In this document: positions 15,165-22,082 of the stretch, piece by piece
Numbering within the stretch: the first letter of the stretch is position 1
Layout of the letters: each line of letters begins with the position of its first letter
From: Actinomycetota bacterium
GTDB taxonomy: Bacteria; Actinomycetota; Acidimicrobiia; Acidimicrobiales; Ilumatobacteraceae
NCBI GenBank assembly: GCA_018882725.1
Contig: VERK01000010.1
Span: 1-22,485 of the forward strand
Length of the DNA: 22,485 nt
Direction: 5' to 3'
Notes under the pieces: model-generated
Told to the model about the DNA's origin: nothing
Seen by the model: the letters and a program-made list of their open reading frames with translations, nothing else
The model's database searches: none
Made by a program: the position numbers and the translations under genes

Positions 15165-15279
15165 GTCCCTGTATGACGATTAGGTTACGAATATGACGGG
15201 GGCCGTGCAAGAATAGACCCTGAACAGGGACTTTCTGGCGTTTCAGTATGACGGCCGAGCGGACGGCCCGGTGGCCGTC
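15165..15279. repeat. nested inverted repeats between recR and the thiolase gene
   Basis: The gap at 15081-15303 is the longest non-coding stretch in the window. It holds GTCCCTG (15165-15171) with its exact complement CAGGGAC (15225-15231), the compact palindrome CCCTGAACAGGG (15218-15229) followed by TTTCTGGCGTTT, and a 7-bp hairpin GACGGCC-CGGT-GGCCGTC (15262-15279). A third copy of GACGGCC at 15250-15256 could pair with the same right arm, so two hairpins exclude each other. Both neighbours point into this region. It may act as a terminator for both, or encode a structured RNA. I see no reading frame of note. Confidence 0.4.
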
Positions 15280-15303
15280 GTCGGCTTCGGTGGCCCCGTC
15301 GGC

Positions 15304-16485
15304 TCAGAGAGCTCGGACGATCAGGGCGTCACCCTGACCTCCGCCACCACACAGCGCGGCTGCCCCGAGACCGCCGCCGCGGCGACGGAGCTCGTGGAGC
15401 AAGGTGAGAGCGATGCGGTTGCCGCTCATGCCGATCGGGTGACCAAGGGCGATGGCACCGCCGTTCACGTTGGTGATCTCGTCGGTGATGCCGAGGTCGG
15501 CCATCGATGCGATACCCACCGCGGCGAACGCCTCGTTGAGTTCGAACAACTTCAAGTCCGACACCTTGAGGTTCGCCTTGTGCAAGGCCTTCATGATCGC
15601 GCGACTCGGCTGCTGTAGCAACGACGCGTTGTCGGGACCGGCCACCATGCCGTAGCCGACCACTTGTCCGAGAGGTTGAACCCCGCGTGCCTTGACCGCG
15701 CGCTCCGACATGATGACCATCGCCGAACCACCGTCACTGATCTGCGACGCGTTGGCGGCGGTGATGGTTCCTTCTTTGTCGAAGGCCGGCTTCAGCCCGC
15801 CGAGAGTGTCCATCGTCGTGTCGGCGCGCACGCCTTCGTCGTTCTTCACGAGCACCGGGTCGCCCTTGCGTTGCGGAATCGCGACGTCGACGATCTCCTC
15901 GGCCAACTTTCCGCTGGCGATAGCGGCTGCCGCGCGCTGGTTGCTCTTCATGGCGAATTCGTCCTGTGTGGTGCGGGAGATTCCGCCCCCGTTGTAACGC
16001 TCGGTTCCGAGGCCCATGAGACACGCATCGAACGCGCACCACAGACCGTCAGCGATGATCGCGTCGCGCAGTTCTGTGTTGCCGTAGCGGAATCCGCCGC
16101 GGGCGCCGGCTGCGATGTACGGAGCCTGCGTCATGCTCTCCATGCCACCGGCGATCACGATGTCGGCATCACCGGCCTGGATCATCTGGTCGGCGAGATA
16201 GATCGCGTTGATTCCCGACAAGCACACCTTGTTGATGTTCACGGCCGGCACACTCATCGGAATGCCCGCTTTGACGGCGGCTTGGCGGCTCGGCACTTGA
16301 CCCTGGCCGGCCATCAGCACTTGACCCATGATCACGTGTTCGACTTCGTTGGGTGCCACGCCGGCGCGCTGCAACGCGGCACTGATGGCGAAGCCCCCCA
16401 AGTCGGCGGCGGTGAACGACGCGAGTGCACCGCTCATCTTTCCGATCGGTGTGCGGGCTCCTGCGACGATGTACGACCCGGGCAT
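15304..16485 (-). CDS. acetyl-CoA acetyltransferase (thiolase)
   Basis: The 393-residue protein is a type II thiolase of normal length. It joins two acetyl-CoA to acetoacetyl-CoA or splits the product. The catalytic residues are visible: Cys88 (NINKVCLSG), His349 (GGAIALGHPIGMSG) and Cys379 (ALCGGGGQGDA), with ELNEAFAA before them. The C-terminal glycine-rich end is typical. The ATG at 16485 has GAAAGG about 8 nt upstream, an ordinary ribosome site unlike the leaderless genes around it. It is divergent from the crotonyl-CoA carboxylase/reductase gene across 132 nt; in the ethylmalonyl-CoA pathway thiolase supplies the first C4 unit, so a shared promoter region makes sense. A role in fatty-acid or polyester metabolism is also possible. 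Confidence 0.93.
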   Translation of the reverse strand: MPGSYIVAGARTPIGKMSGALASFTAADLGGFAISAALQRAGVAPNEVEHVIMGQVLMAGQGQVPSRQAAVKAGIPMSVPAVNINKVCLSGINAIYLADQMIQAGDADIVIAGGMESMTQAPYIAAGARGGFRYGNTELRDAIIADGLWCAFDACLMGLGTERYNGGGISRTTQDEFAMKSNQRAAAAIASGKLAEEIVDVAIPQRKGDPVLVKNDEGVRADTTMDTLGGLKPAFDKEGTITAANASQISDGGSAMVIMSERAVKARGVQPLGQVVGYGMVAGPDNASLLQQPSRAIMKALHKANLKVSDLKLFELNEAFAAVGIASMADLGITDEITNVNGGAIALGHPIGMSGNRIALTLLHELRRRGGGLGAAALCGGGGQGDALIVRAL

Positions 16486-16548
16486 GATGCGCCTTTCTTC
16501 TGACGTGGTGAGTTGCGGTTCTGGCCGCGAATTCTTGGTGTTCAGTGT

Positions 16549-16567
16549 GGTCGGGCGAGACCCGACC
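16549..16567. promoter_or_regulatory. candidate operator between thiolase and CCR genes
   Basis: GGTCGGG-CGAGA-CCCGACC is a perfect 7-bp inverted repeat with a 5-nt spacer, in the 132-nt divergent region. It ends about 14 nt before the -35 of the CCR promoter (TTACCG, 16582-16587). A TetR- or GntR-like repressor could bind it, but none is encoded nearby. Confidence 0.4.
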
Positions 16568-16605
16568 TGCGAACGCCCAACTTACCGATGAGTAACAACG
16601 AGCGA

Positions 16606-16611
16606 TAAGTT
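16606..16611 (+). promoter_or_regulatory. -10 box of a leaderless promoter for the CCR gene
   Basis: TAAGTT ends 6 nt before the ATG at 16618, with TTACCG at 16582-16587 as a -35 at 18 nt spacing. No Shine-Dalgarno sequence precedes the ATG. Confidence 0.55.
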
Positions 16612-16617
16612 CGCCGA

Positions 16618-17952
16618 ATGGAGCAGATTCGCGAGGCCATTCTGAACGGGGCCGACTCCGCGGCCATCGCCGCCCTCCCCGTACCCACGCACTACCGGGC
16701 CGCCCACTTGCTGGCCTCGGAGACCGCGATGTTCGAGGGGGTTCCTTCCGAGAAGAAAGACCCGCGCCAGAGCATCCACGTGGGCGACGTGCCGACGCCC
16801 GAATTGGCCCCCGACGAGGTGTACGTCGCGGTGATGGCCAGCAGCATCAACTTCAACACCGTGTGGTCGAGCATCTTCGAGCCGGTGTCCACATTCGGTC
16901 CGATGAAGCGATTGTCGCGCGACAGCGACTGGATGAAGCGCCACGATCAGCCGTATCAGGTGATCGGGAGCGACGGTTCGGGTGTGGTGCTCAAGGTCGG
17001 CTCGGCCGTGCGGTTATGGAAGCCGGGCGATCACGTGACCATTCACTGCAACTTCGTCGACGACCAGGACAACACCGCTCACAACGACTCGATGCTGGCC
17101 GCGAACCAGCGCATTTGGGGATACGAGTCGAACTTCGGTGGGTTGGCCGATCTCTCGGTGGTCAAGGCCAACCAGCTCATGCCCAAGCCCGCTCACTTGA
17201 CGTGGGAGGAGGCCGCGGTCAACGCGCTCTGCAATTCGACGTCGTATCGCATGCTCGTGTCACGCAACGGCGCCGCGATGAAGCAGGGCGACGTCGTTCT
17301 CATCTGGGGTGCCACGGGTGGTATCGGTGCGTACGCCACCCAGTACGTGTTGAACGGCGGGGGCATTCCGGTGTGCGTGGTGTCGAACTCCGACAAGGCG
17401 CAGATCCTTCGCGACATGGGTGTCGAAGCGATCATCGATCGCAAGGCCGCCGGTTACAAGTTCTGGAAGGACGAACACACTCATGACGAAGGTGAGTGGC
17501 GTCGTCTCGGAAGCGACATCCGCGATCTCGTGGGTGAGGATCCCGACATCGTTTTCGAGCATCCTGGTCGTTCCACGTTCGCTGCGTCCATGTACGTGGC
17601 CAAGCGTGGTGGCACCATCGTCACGTGTGCGGCCACGAGCGGATTCATGATGGAGTTCGACAACCGCCACTTCTGGATGCGCCTCAAGAATCTGGTGGGT
17701 AGTCACTTCGCGAACTATCAGGAGTCGTGGCAGGCCAATCGTCTCATCGCCAAGGGCATGATCCACCCGGTCATCAGCCAGACGTTCGCACTCGAGAACG
17801 TGGGCGAGGCGGCGTATCAGGTTCATCACAACATGCACGAGGGCAAGTTGGGTGTGCTGTGTCTGTCACCCGAGCCCGGCCTCGGCGTGACCGATCCAGA
17901 GTTCCGCGCCAAGGTGGGCGAGGCGAACCTGTCTCGGTTCCGTCGTTCGTGA
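16618..17952 (+). CDS. ccr: crotonyl-CoA carboxylase/reductase
   Basis: CCR reduces crotonyl-CoA with NADPH and fixes CO2 to give ethylmalonyl-CoA, the key step of the ethylmalonyl-CoA pathway and a source of extender units. The 444-residue protein is a medium-chain reductase: N-terminal GroES-like part (about 55-180), then the NADPH-binding fold with LIWGATGGIGAYATQ (228-242). The long insertions typical of CCR are present (DRKAAGYKFWKDEHTHDEGEW, IVFEHPGRSTFAASMYV, GSHFANYQESWQANRLIAKG). Residues that line the CO2 pocket in the Kitasatospora enzyme (Asn81, Phe170, Glu171, His365) appear here as Asn80, Tyr169, Glu170 and His363, from an unaided alignment. It is read as the first gene of a pair with the epimerase 22 nt downstream, divergent from thiolase. 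Confidence 0.93.
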   Translation: MEQIREAILNGADSAAIAALPVPTHYRAAHLLASETAMFEGVPSEKKDPRQSIHVGDVPTPELAPDEVYVAVMASSINFNTVWSSIFEPVSTFGPMKRLSRDSDWMKRHDQPYQVIGSDGSGVVLKVGSAVRLWKPGDHVTIHCNFVDDQDNTAHNDSMLAANQRIWGYESNFGGLADLSVVKANQLMPKPAHLTWEEAAVNALCNSTSYRMLVSRNGAAMKQGDVVLIWGATGGIGAYATQYVLNGGGIPVCVVSNSDKAQILRDMGVEAIIDRKAAGYKFWKDEHTHDEGEWRRLGSDIRDLVGEDPDIVFEHPGRSTFAASMYVAKRGGTIVTCAATSGFMMEFDNRHFWMRLKNLVGSHFANYQESWQANRLIAKGMIHPVISQTFALENVGEAAYQVHHNMHEGKLGVLCLSPEPGLGVTDPEFRAKVGEANLSRFRRS

Positions 17953-17974
17953 TCGGTCGTGGCAGGCTGAGGTC

Positions 17975-18376
17975 ATGATCCTCACCGAAATCGACCACGT
18001 GGCCATCGCAGTGAAAGATCTCGAAGCGGCCATCGATTACTACAAGCGGGCATTCGGCGCCACCGTCGACCATCGCGAAGTCGTTGAGAGCGACGGCGTG
18101 GAAGAGGCCTTGTTGAAGGTGGCCGAGAGTTACGTGCAGTTGCTCACGCCGACGCGTGACGACAGCCCGGTGGCCAAGGCGATCGAGAAGCGTGGTGAGG
18201 GTCTGCATCACATCGGATATCGCGTGAAGGATTGCGGTGAGGCGTTGGCGTCGATGCTGGCGGCTGGTGCGACGGCGATCGACAAGGCGCCGCGTCCGGG
18301 GAGTCGTGGAACGACCGTGGCGTTCATTCACCCGAAGGGGAGCTTCGGCACCCTCATCGAACTCGTCCAGGAATAG
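17975..18376 (+). CDS. mce: methylmalonyl-CoA (ethylmalonyl-CoA) epimerase
   Basis: A 133-residue vicinal-oxygen-chelate protein, the size of known methylmalonyl-CoA epimerases. It flips the stereocentre of methylmalonyl-CoA, and in the ethylmalonyl-CoA pathway also of ethylmalonyl-CoA. The four metal ligands of the fold are in place: His8 (IDHVAIAV), Gln55 (VQLLTP), His79 (GLHHIGY) and Glu129 (LIELVQE). The second half, GRGTTVAFIHPKG-like, carries the substrate loop. It follows CCR by 22 nt and should share its transcript; CAGGCT 6 nt before the ATG could be a weak extra promoter. CCR product and the carboxylase product both need this enzyme, which ties the local genes together. Confidence 0.93.
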   Translation: MILTEIDHVAIAVKDLEAAIDYYKRAFGATVDHREVVESDGVEEALLKVAESYVQLLTPTRDDSPVAKAIEKRGEGLHHIGYRVKDCGEALASMLAAGATAIDKAPRPGSRGTTVAFIHPKGSFGTLIELVQE

Positions 18377-18401
18377 CCAACGAACATCTGGGTTCGTGCA
18401 G

Positions 18402-18458
18402 TGTGGTTCTGGGTGAAAAATTCGCTGGATTCCAGCGAATTTTTCACCCAGAACCACA
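18402..18458. terminator. 57-bp perfect palindrome, probable bidirectional terminator
   Basis: Two 28-nt arms (18402-18429 and 18431-18458) are exact complements around one central T. The inner part reads AAAAATTCGCTGGA and its mirror ending GAATTTTT, that is, a GC-containing hairpin with an A-run on one side and a T-run on the other, the design of a two-way intrinsic terminator. It lies 25 nt after the epimerase stop and 12 nt before the convergent methyltransferase stop, where both need termination. The outer 14 bp (TGTGGTTCTGGGTG and complement) are more than a terminator needs and may mark a dispersed palindromic repeat. Confidence 0.8.
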
Positions 18459-18470
18459 TCTAGAAGGTCG

Positions 18471-19655
18471 TCAGAGGGCGAGGAGCATCAGGCCCGTGAG
18501 GTATTCGGCCTCGGGGAAGTGCAACGGGATCGGATGATCGGCTGGTTGTCCCAACCGACGCACGATGTGCGCCTCGCGATTCGCATCGACGGCCGCGCCG
18601 GCCACGACCTTCTGGAACAGATCACTCGACACCGCACCCGAGCACGAGTACGTGAACAGCAGTCCGCCCGGCCGCAACAACTTGAGCGCGAGAAGATTCA
18701 GGTCCTTGTACGCGCGGGTGGCTCGATCGACCTGATTGGGATTGTTGGCGAGTTTGGGCGGATCGAGAACGATCACGTCGAAACTGGCTCGCCGATCGCG
18801 TAGCGATCGCAGTTCGGTGAACGCGTCAGCTTCCACGAGATCACCGATGTTCACATCGTTGGCTCGGGCATTGGTCTCGGCGAGCAGGAGGGCTGGCCCC
18901 GAGGAGTCGATCGTCGTGATGGAGCTCGCACCACCGCGGGCCGCCGCCACGCTGAACGATCCGGTGTAGCCGAACACGTTCAGCACCGCTCGATCGCGTG
19001 AATGCTCGGCAACGAGCCGACGACTGTCGCGTTGGTCGATGTAGAAGCCGGTCTTGTGGCCGTGTTCCACATCGACGTGAAAGCGGAGACCGTTCTCGTG
19101 AGCCCAGACTGGTTCGGGAAGTGATCCGTGCCGCACACCGGTGGTGGGCTCGAGTCCTTCGCGTGATCGGTTGTCGCCGTCACTGCGCTCGAACACGCAC
19201 TGCACCCCGTCGAGTGACGCGAGCGCCGCGACGACCGCATCCCGTCGTCTGTCGATTCCGACCGTCGTGATCTGAAACACCACGACTGATCCATAACGGT
19301 CGGCCACCAGACCCGGCAGACCGTCGGCCTCTCCGAAGACCAGCCGAACTGCGTCGCCGTCGGCGATTCCGAGGCGACGTCGACGTTCGGCCGCAGCAGT
19401 GATGCGGGCTGCCACGAACCCGTCGTCGATCGATTGCTGAACGTCGAAGGCCCACACTCGGGCCCGAATCGACGAGTGCGGACTGTACGACGCCAGTGCC
19501 ATCGGCCGTGATGCTTCGTCCACCACGACCACGGTGTCGCCCGGCTGCGGATCACCTAGAACTCGGTCGACCGAGCCGCTCATGATCCACGGATGGTGTC
19601 GGCGCAGGCTGCGGTCGCGCCCGGCTTTGAGTCGAAGCGTCGCCCGCTCGTTCAT
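18471..19655 (-). CDS. class I SAM-dependent 23S rRNA methyltransferase (RlmI-like)
   Basis: The 394-residue protein matches the RlmI/YccW group that makes 5-methylcytosine in 23S rRNA. The N-terminal PUA domain (about 1-75) contains RHHPWIMSGSVDRV. A central EEHEE-like domain (about 76-185) follows, then the Rossmann methyltransferase: HKTGFYIDQRDSRR, motif I VLNVFGYTGSFSVAAARGGA, TTIDSSGPALLLAETNA, motif IV IVLDPPKLANN, and FTYSCSG with the catalytic cysteine near 355. The protein ends HPIPLHFPEAEYLTGLMLLAL, the usual C-terminus. The exact rRNA position cannot be told. Start: ATG at 19655, first in frame, with no clear SD. The gene is convergent with the epimerase across the palindrome and divergent from the prepilin peptidase. 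Confidence 0.9.
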   Translation of the reverse strand: MNERATLRLKAGRDRSLRRHHPWIMSGSVDRVLGDPQPGDTVVVVDEASRPMALASYSPHSSIRARVWAFDVQQSIDDGFVAARITAAAERRRRLGIADGDAVRLVFGEADGLPGLVADRYGSVVVFQITTVGIDRRRDAVVAALASLDGVQCVFERSDGDNRSREGLEPTTGVRHGSLPEPVWAHENGLRFHVDVEHGHKTGFYIDQRDSRRLVAEHSRDRAVLNVFGYTGSFSVAAARGGASSITTIDSSGPALLLAETNARANDVNIGDLVEADAFTELRSLRDRRASFDVIVLDPPKLANNPNQVDRATRAYKDLNLLALKLLRPGGLLFTYSCSGAVSSDLFQKVVAGAAVDANREAHIVRRLGQPADHPIPLHFPEAEYLTGLMLLAL

Positions 19656-19732
19656 GTCGGTCTCACTTTGACCCGATCTTGAACGACAGAGGAGTCGACG
19701 GCGATCAGGCTGTGGGCCAGGAGGGACACGTC

Positions 19733-20347
19733 ATGACGGTACTGGTCGGAACACTGGTAGGAGTGGTGGGCGCGCTACTGATGCGCCCGATCGTTCGTCA
19801 TTACACAGCGACGAACTCACCGGTGTGGTTCGGCGCACCGATCGTTGCGGTGACCGCCGGGGCGATGACATCGCAAACCGACAGCGTCCTTTTGTCGGTC
19901 GCACTCGGATCGCTGGCGGCGTTGCTCGTTGCGTTGAGCGAGATCGATCTGAAGGTTCGGCGTCTGCCGCGTGAGATCAGTTATCCAGCAACGATCATGG
20001 GGGTCGGTCTCTTGGTGACCGATGCGTTGATGCGAGATCGAGCGGACCGAGTGTTGATGGTGTTGGCCGGAGCGGCCGCTTTCACTGGTGCCATGCTCGT
20101 CTTGTTCGTGATCGGGCGAGGCTCGCTCGGGGAAGGTGACGTTCGCGTCGCTCCGTTGCTCGGGTCGTTCCTCGGCTACTGGTCGCCCGGTCTCGTGTTG
20201 CCGGCGCTGTTGGTCGCCTCGCTCGTGGCGGCCGTCGTGGGACTCGTACTCGTGGTGGTGAAGCGAACCGGCCGCAGCACGACCCTCCCGTTCGGACCCT
20301 TCCTGGCGCTCGGCACCGTGGTCGCTCTGATGAGTCAGGGCTCGTGA
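19733..20347 (+). CDS. A24 prepilin peptidase-like membrane protease
   Basis: The 204-residue protein is an all-helical aspartic membrane protease of the A24 family, which cleaves leader peptides of type IV pilin-like proteins. The two catalytic Asp are Asp72 (SEIDLKVRRLP) and Asp136 (GEGDVRVAPLLG), and the C-terminal LPFGPFLALG is the family signature. It lacks the N-terminal cysteine-rich methyltransferase domain of full-length PilD, so it is the short form (CpaA/TadV-like or domain-only). I chose the ATG at 19733 because AGGAGGG (19719-19725) stands about 7 nt upstream; a TTG at 19679 would add 18 residues without a ribosome site. No pilin or pilus ATPase gene is in the window. It ends close to the antitoxin gene, which has its own promoter. 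Confidence 0.85.
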   Translation: MTVLVGTLVGVVGALLMRPIVRHYTATNSPVWFGAPIVAVTAGAMTSQTDSVLLSVALGSLAALLVALSEIDLKVRRLPREISYPATIMGVGLLVTDALMRDRADRVLMVLAGAAAFTGAMLVLFVIGRGSLGEGDVRVAPLLGSFLGYWSPGLVLPALLVASLVAAVVGLVLVVVKRTGRSTTLPFGPFLALGTVVALMSQGS

Positions 20348-20394
20348 TGAGAGGAACAATCGTGCGGGCCGGGACGAAAACGGAGTCGGAAAGT

Positions 20395-20413
20395 TGGTAT
20401 CGGACTGATACCA
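20395..20413. promoter_or_regulatory. operator palindrome over the antitoxin promoter
   Basis: TGGTATC-GGACT-GATACCA is a perfect 7-bp inverted repeat with a 5-nt spacer. Its right arm overlaps the -10 box TACCAT (20409-20414, with TGA just before, an extended -10), which ends 7 nt before the GTG at 20422. This is where a ribbon-helix-helix antitoxin should bind to repress its own operon. Confidence 0.65.
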
Positions 20414-20421
20414 TCGGCGCC

Positions 20422-20625
20422 GTGGCCATGACCTTGCGACTCACCGATGACGAACAGACTGCCCTGCGCGCGCGGGCCGAGGCCGAGGGAATTTCGATGC
20501 AGGAAGCGGCCCGTCGAGCGGTACGCGAGTACGTGGCGCGTAACGAACACCGGGATCGGGTGAGTGAGGCGGCCAGCCGGATCCTGAGCGCCCACGCGGA
20601 TGCCATCGAGCGACTCGGGCAGTGA
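20422..20625 (+). CDS. ribbon-helix-helix antitoxin of a Doc-type toxin-antitoxin pair
   Basis: A 67-residue protein: MAMTLRLTDDEQTALRARAEAEGISMQEAARRAVREYVARN is a ribbon-helix-helix DNA-binding domain (beta strand TLRLT, then two helices with the turn EGIS). The C-terminal stretch HRDRVSEAASRILSAHADAIERLG is a helix that probably folds over and blocks the toxin. The GTG at 20422 is favoured by the -10 box 7 nt upstream; Met at 20428 is a second option, while the longer frame from 20344 overlaps the prepilin peptidase stop and spans the operator. The stop overlaps the toxin start (GTGA). It should repress its own promoter through the palindrome just upstream. Confidence 0.85.
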   Translation: MAMTLRLTDDEQTALRARAEAEGISMQEAARRAVREYVARNEHRDRVSEAASRILSAHADAIERLGQ

Positions 20626-21020
20626 GCCGTTCGTTCGAGTACCTCGACCTCGAGGATGTTTTGTCGTTGGCCCGGACACTCCTCGGGGATCCTCCGCCCG
20701 TCCGCGACATCGGCTTGTTGGGATCGGCGGTCGCGCGGCCGCAGACGTCGGTGTTCGGCGAAGACGCCTACCCCGACGTCTTCTCGAAGGCGGCGGCTCT
20801 GCTCCAGTCGATCGTCAACAACCACCCACTCGTCGACGGCAACAAGCGTTTGGGATGGTTGGCTACCGCTGTGTTCCTCGAACTGAACGACGTCAAGGCG
20901 AGCGAAGCCACCAATGACGACGTGTACGACTTCGTCATCTGGGTCGCCTCGTCCAACCCCGATCTCGACGTGATCACGCCGAGGTTGCGCGCCATCATCG
21001 AGAAAGAATCGCGGTCGTGA
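20622..21020 (+). CDS. Doc-type toxin (Fic/Doc family)
   Basis: Doc toxins phosphorylate elongation factor Tu and stop translation. The 132-residue protein has the Doc features: IGLLGSAVARPQTSVFGEDAYPDVFSKAAALLQSIV, then the active-site motif HPLVDGNKRLGWLATAVFLEL with His68, Asp72, Asn74, Lys75 and Arg76. The usual Phe two residues after His is Leu here; the Lys in GNKR is the Doc form, not the Gly of AMP-transferring Fic. The GTG start overlaps the antitoxin stop by 4 nt, and its own stop overlaps the exonuclease start in the same way. All key residues are present, so it should be active unless bound by the antitoxin. Confidence 0.92.
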   Translation: MSRSFEYLDLEDVLSLARTLLGDPPPVRDIGLLGSAVARPQTSVFGEDAYPDVFSKAAALLQSIVNNHPLVDGNKRLGWLATAVFLELNDVKASEATNDDVYDFVIWVASSNPDLDVITPRLRAIIEKESRS

Positions 21021-21910
21021 TCGTTCACCTGGTCGACGGGACCTACGAGCTTTACCGACAGCATTACGGCCAGGCCGTGCGTTCGTCGGAGCCCTCCCCC
21101 AACGCAGCCACCATTGGCGTTCTCAACTCCACGTTCCAGTTGCTCGCCGACGGTGCCACGTACATCGGTGTCGCCACCGACCATGTGATCGAGAGTTTCC
21201 GCAACGATCTCTGGGCCGGTTACAAGACATCCGACGGAATGGAAGTCGAGATCCTCTCGCAGATCCCGATCCTCGAAGAAGCGTTGCGGTCGATGGGTGT
21301 CGCGGTTTGGCCGATGGTGGAGTTCGAAGCCGATGACGCCCTCGGATCGGCGGCCGCCGTCGCCGATCGCGACAAACGCGTCGAACAAGTGCAGATCTTC
21401 AGCCCCGACAAAGATCTCGGTCAGTGCGTTCGCGGTCGTCGTGTCGTGCAGATCGATCGTCGCAAGATGGCCAAGGACGGAACAGGTCTCATCGACGAAG
21501 ACGCGGTGCGCGAGAAGTTCGGTGTGGGTCCGGCGAGCATCGCCGACTGGCTCGGACTCGTGGGCGACACCGCCGATGGATTCCCCGGACTGAGCGGCTG
21601 GGGCGCCAAGTCGGCCTCAGCCGTTCTCGCGCGTTACGAGCGCATCGAGAACGTTCCCGATGCCGTGAGCGAGTGGGACGTTCCTGGTTTGCGCGGTGCC
21701 GCCAAGTTGGCCGAGTCGTTGTCGTCTCAACGCGAACTCGCGCTGCTCTTCCGGAAAGTGGCCACCATTGTCACCACGGTTCCGGTGGGTGATGTGGACG
21801 ACTGGCACTGGACCGGCCCGCGCGACGATTTCCGTGAGTTCTGCGTCGATCTCGGTGTGCCTCGCCTGGCCGACCGGGTCGCCAGCCTGGCCTCATCACG
21901 CGGGCGGTAG
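21017..21910 (+). CDS. 5'-3' exonuclease (FEN/PolA N-terminal family)
   Basis: The 297-residue protein is a flap endonuclease-like 5'-nuclease that stands alone, not fused to a polymerase. Metal-binding acids are in place: Asp7 (HLVDG), Asp55 (VATDHV), Glu104/Asp106/Asp107 (EFEADDALG), Asp131 and Asp133 (SPDKDLGQ), Asp184 and Asp187 (GLVGDTADGFPG). The helix-three-turn-helix DNA clamp GVGPASIADWLGLVGDTADGFPG and the following GWGAKSASAVL are clear. The arch region around SFRNDLWAGYK has the usual Arg/Lys. It removes flaps or RNA primers in repair and replication. The GTG at 21017 overlaps the Doc stop (GTGA), so it is translated with the toxin-antitoxin pair, which is an uncommon grouping. 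The gene ends about 20 nt before the SRP RNA. Confidence 0.9.
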   Translation: MIVHLVDGTYELYRQHYGQAVRSSEPSPNAATIGVLNSTFQLLADGATYIGVATDHVIESFRNDLWAGYKTSDGMEVEILSQIPILEEALRSMGVAVWPMVEFEADDALGSAAAVADRDKRVEQVQIFSPDKDLGQCVRGRRVVQIDRRKMAKDGTGLIDEDAVREKFGVGPASIADWLGLVGDTADGFPGLSGWGAKSASAVLARYERIENVPDAVSEWDVPGLRGAAKLAESLSSQRELALLFRKVATIVTTVPVGDVDDWHWTGPRDDFREFCVDLGVPRLADRVASLASSRGR

Positions 21911-21929
21911 CCTCACGAGTACGTCATTC

Positions 21930-22070
21930 GGCTCCTGCCGGGTGAGGTGACGGTCGGGTCCTGTGCAACGGGTCCCCGTGAATCAGGTCAGGACCGGGAG
22001 GTAGCAGCCTTCAGCGGAACGGCTCGTGTGCCGCAGATCGCCTGGCCGTCACCTCATCCGGCAGGATCGT
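21930..22070 (+). ncRNA. ffs: signal recognition particle RNA, small bacterial type
   Basis: The conserved apical hairpin GTCAGGACCGGGAGGTAGCAG (here split: GTCAGGACC, loop GGGA, GGTAGCAGCC) binds Ffh. The tetraloop is GGGA, a GNRA loop, in place of the common GGAA. The ends form a 20-bp stem, CCTGCCGGGTGAGG... (21934-21953) with its complement (22046-22065), one G-U wobble. Inside lies TGCAACGGGTCCCCGTGAA, typical of actinobacterial SRP RNA. With about 140 nt and no Alu domain it is the short form. Ends are estimated from the stem. Confidence 0.88.
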
Positions 22071-22082
22071 GTCTGACCACAA

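Noticed and set aside
19679..19732. Longer prepilin peptidase starting at TTG 19679
   Set aside because: The ATG at 19733 has a strong AGGAGG ribosome site at the right distance, and the extra residues look unlike a signal or family N-terminus.
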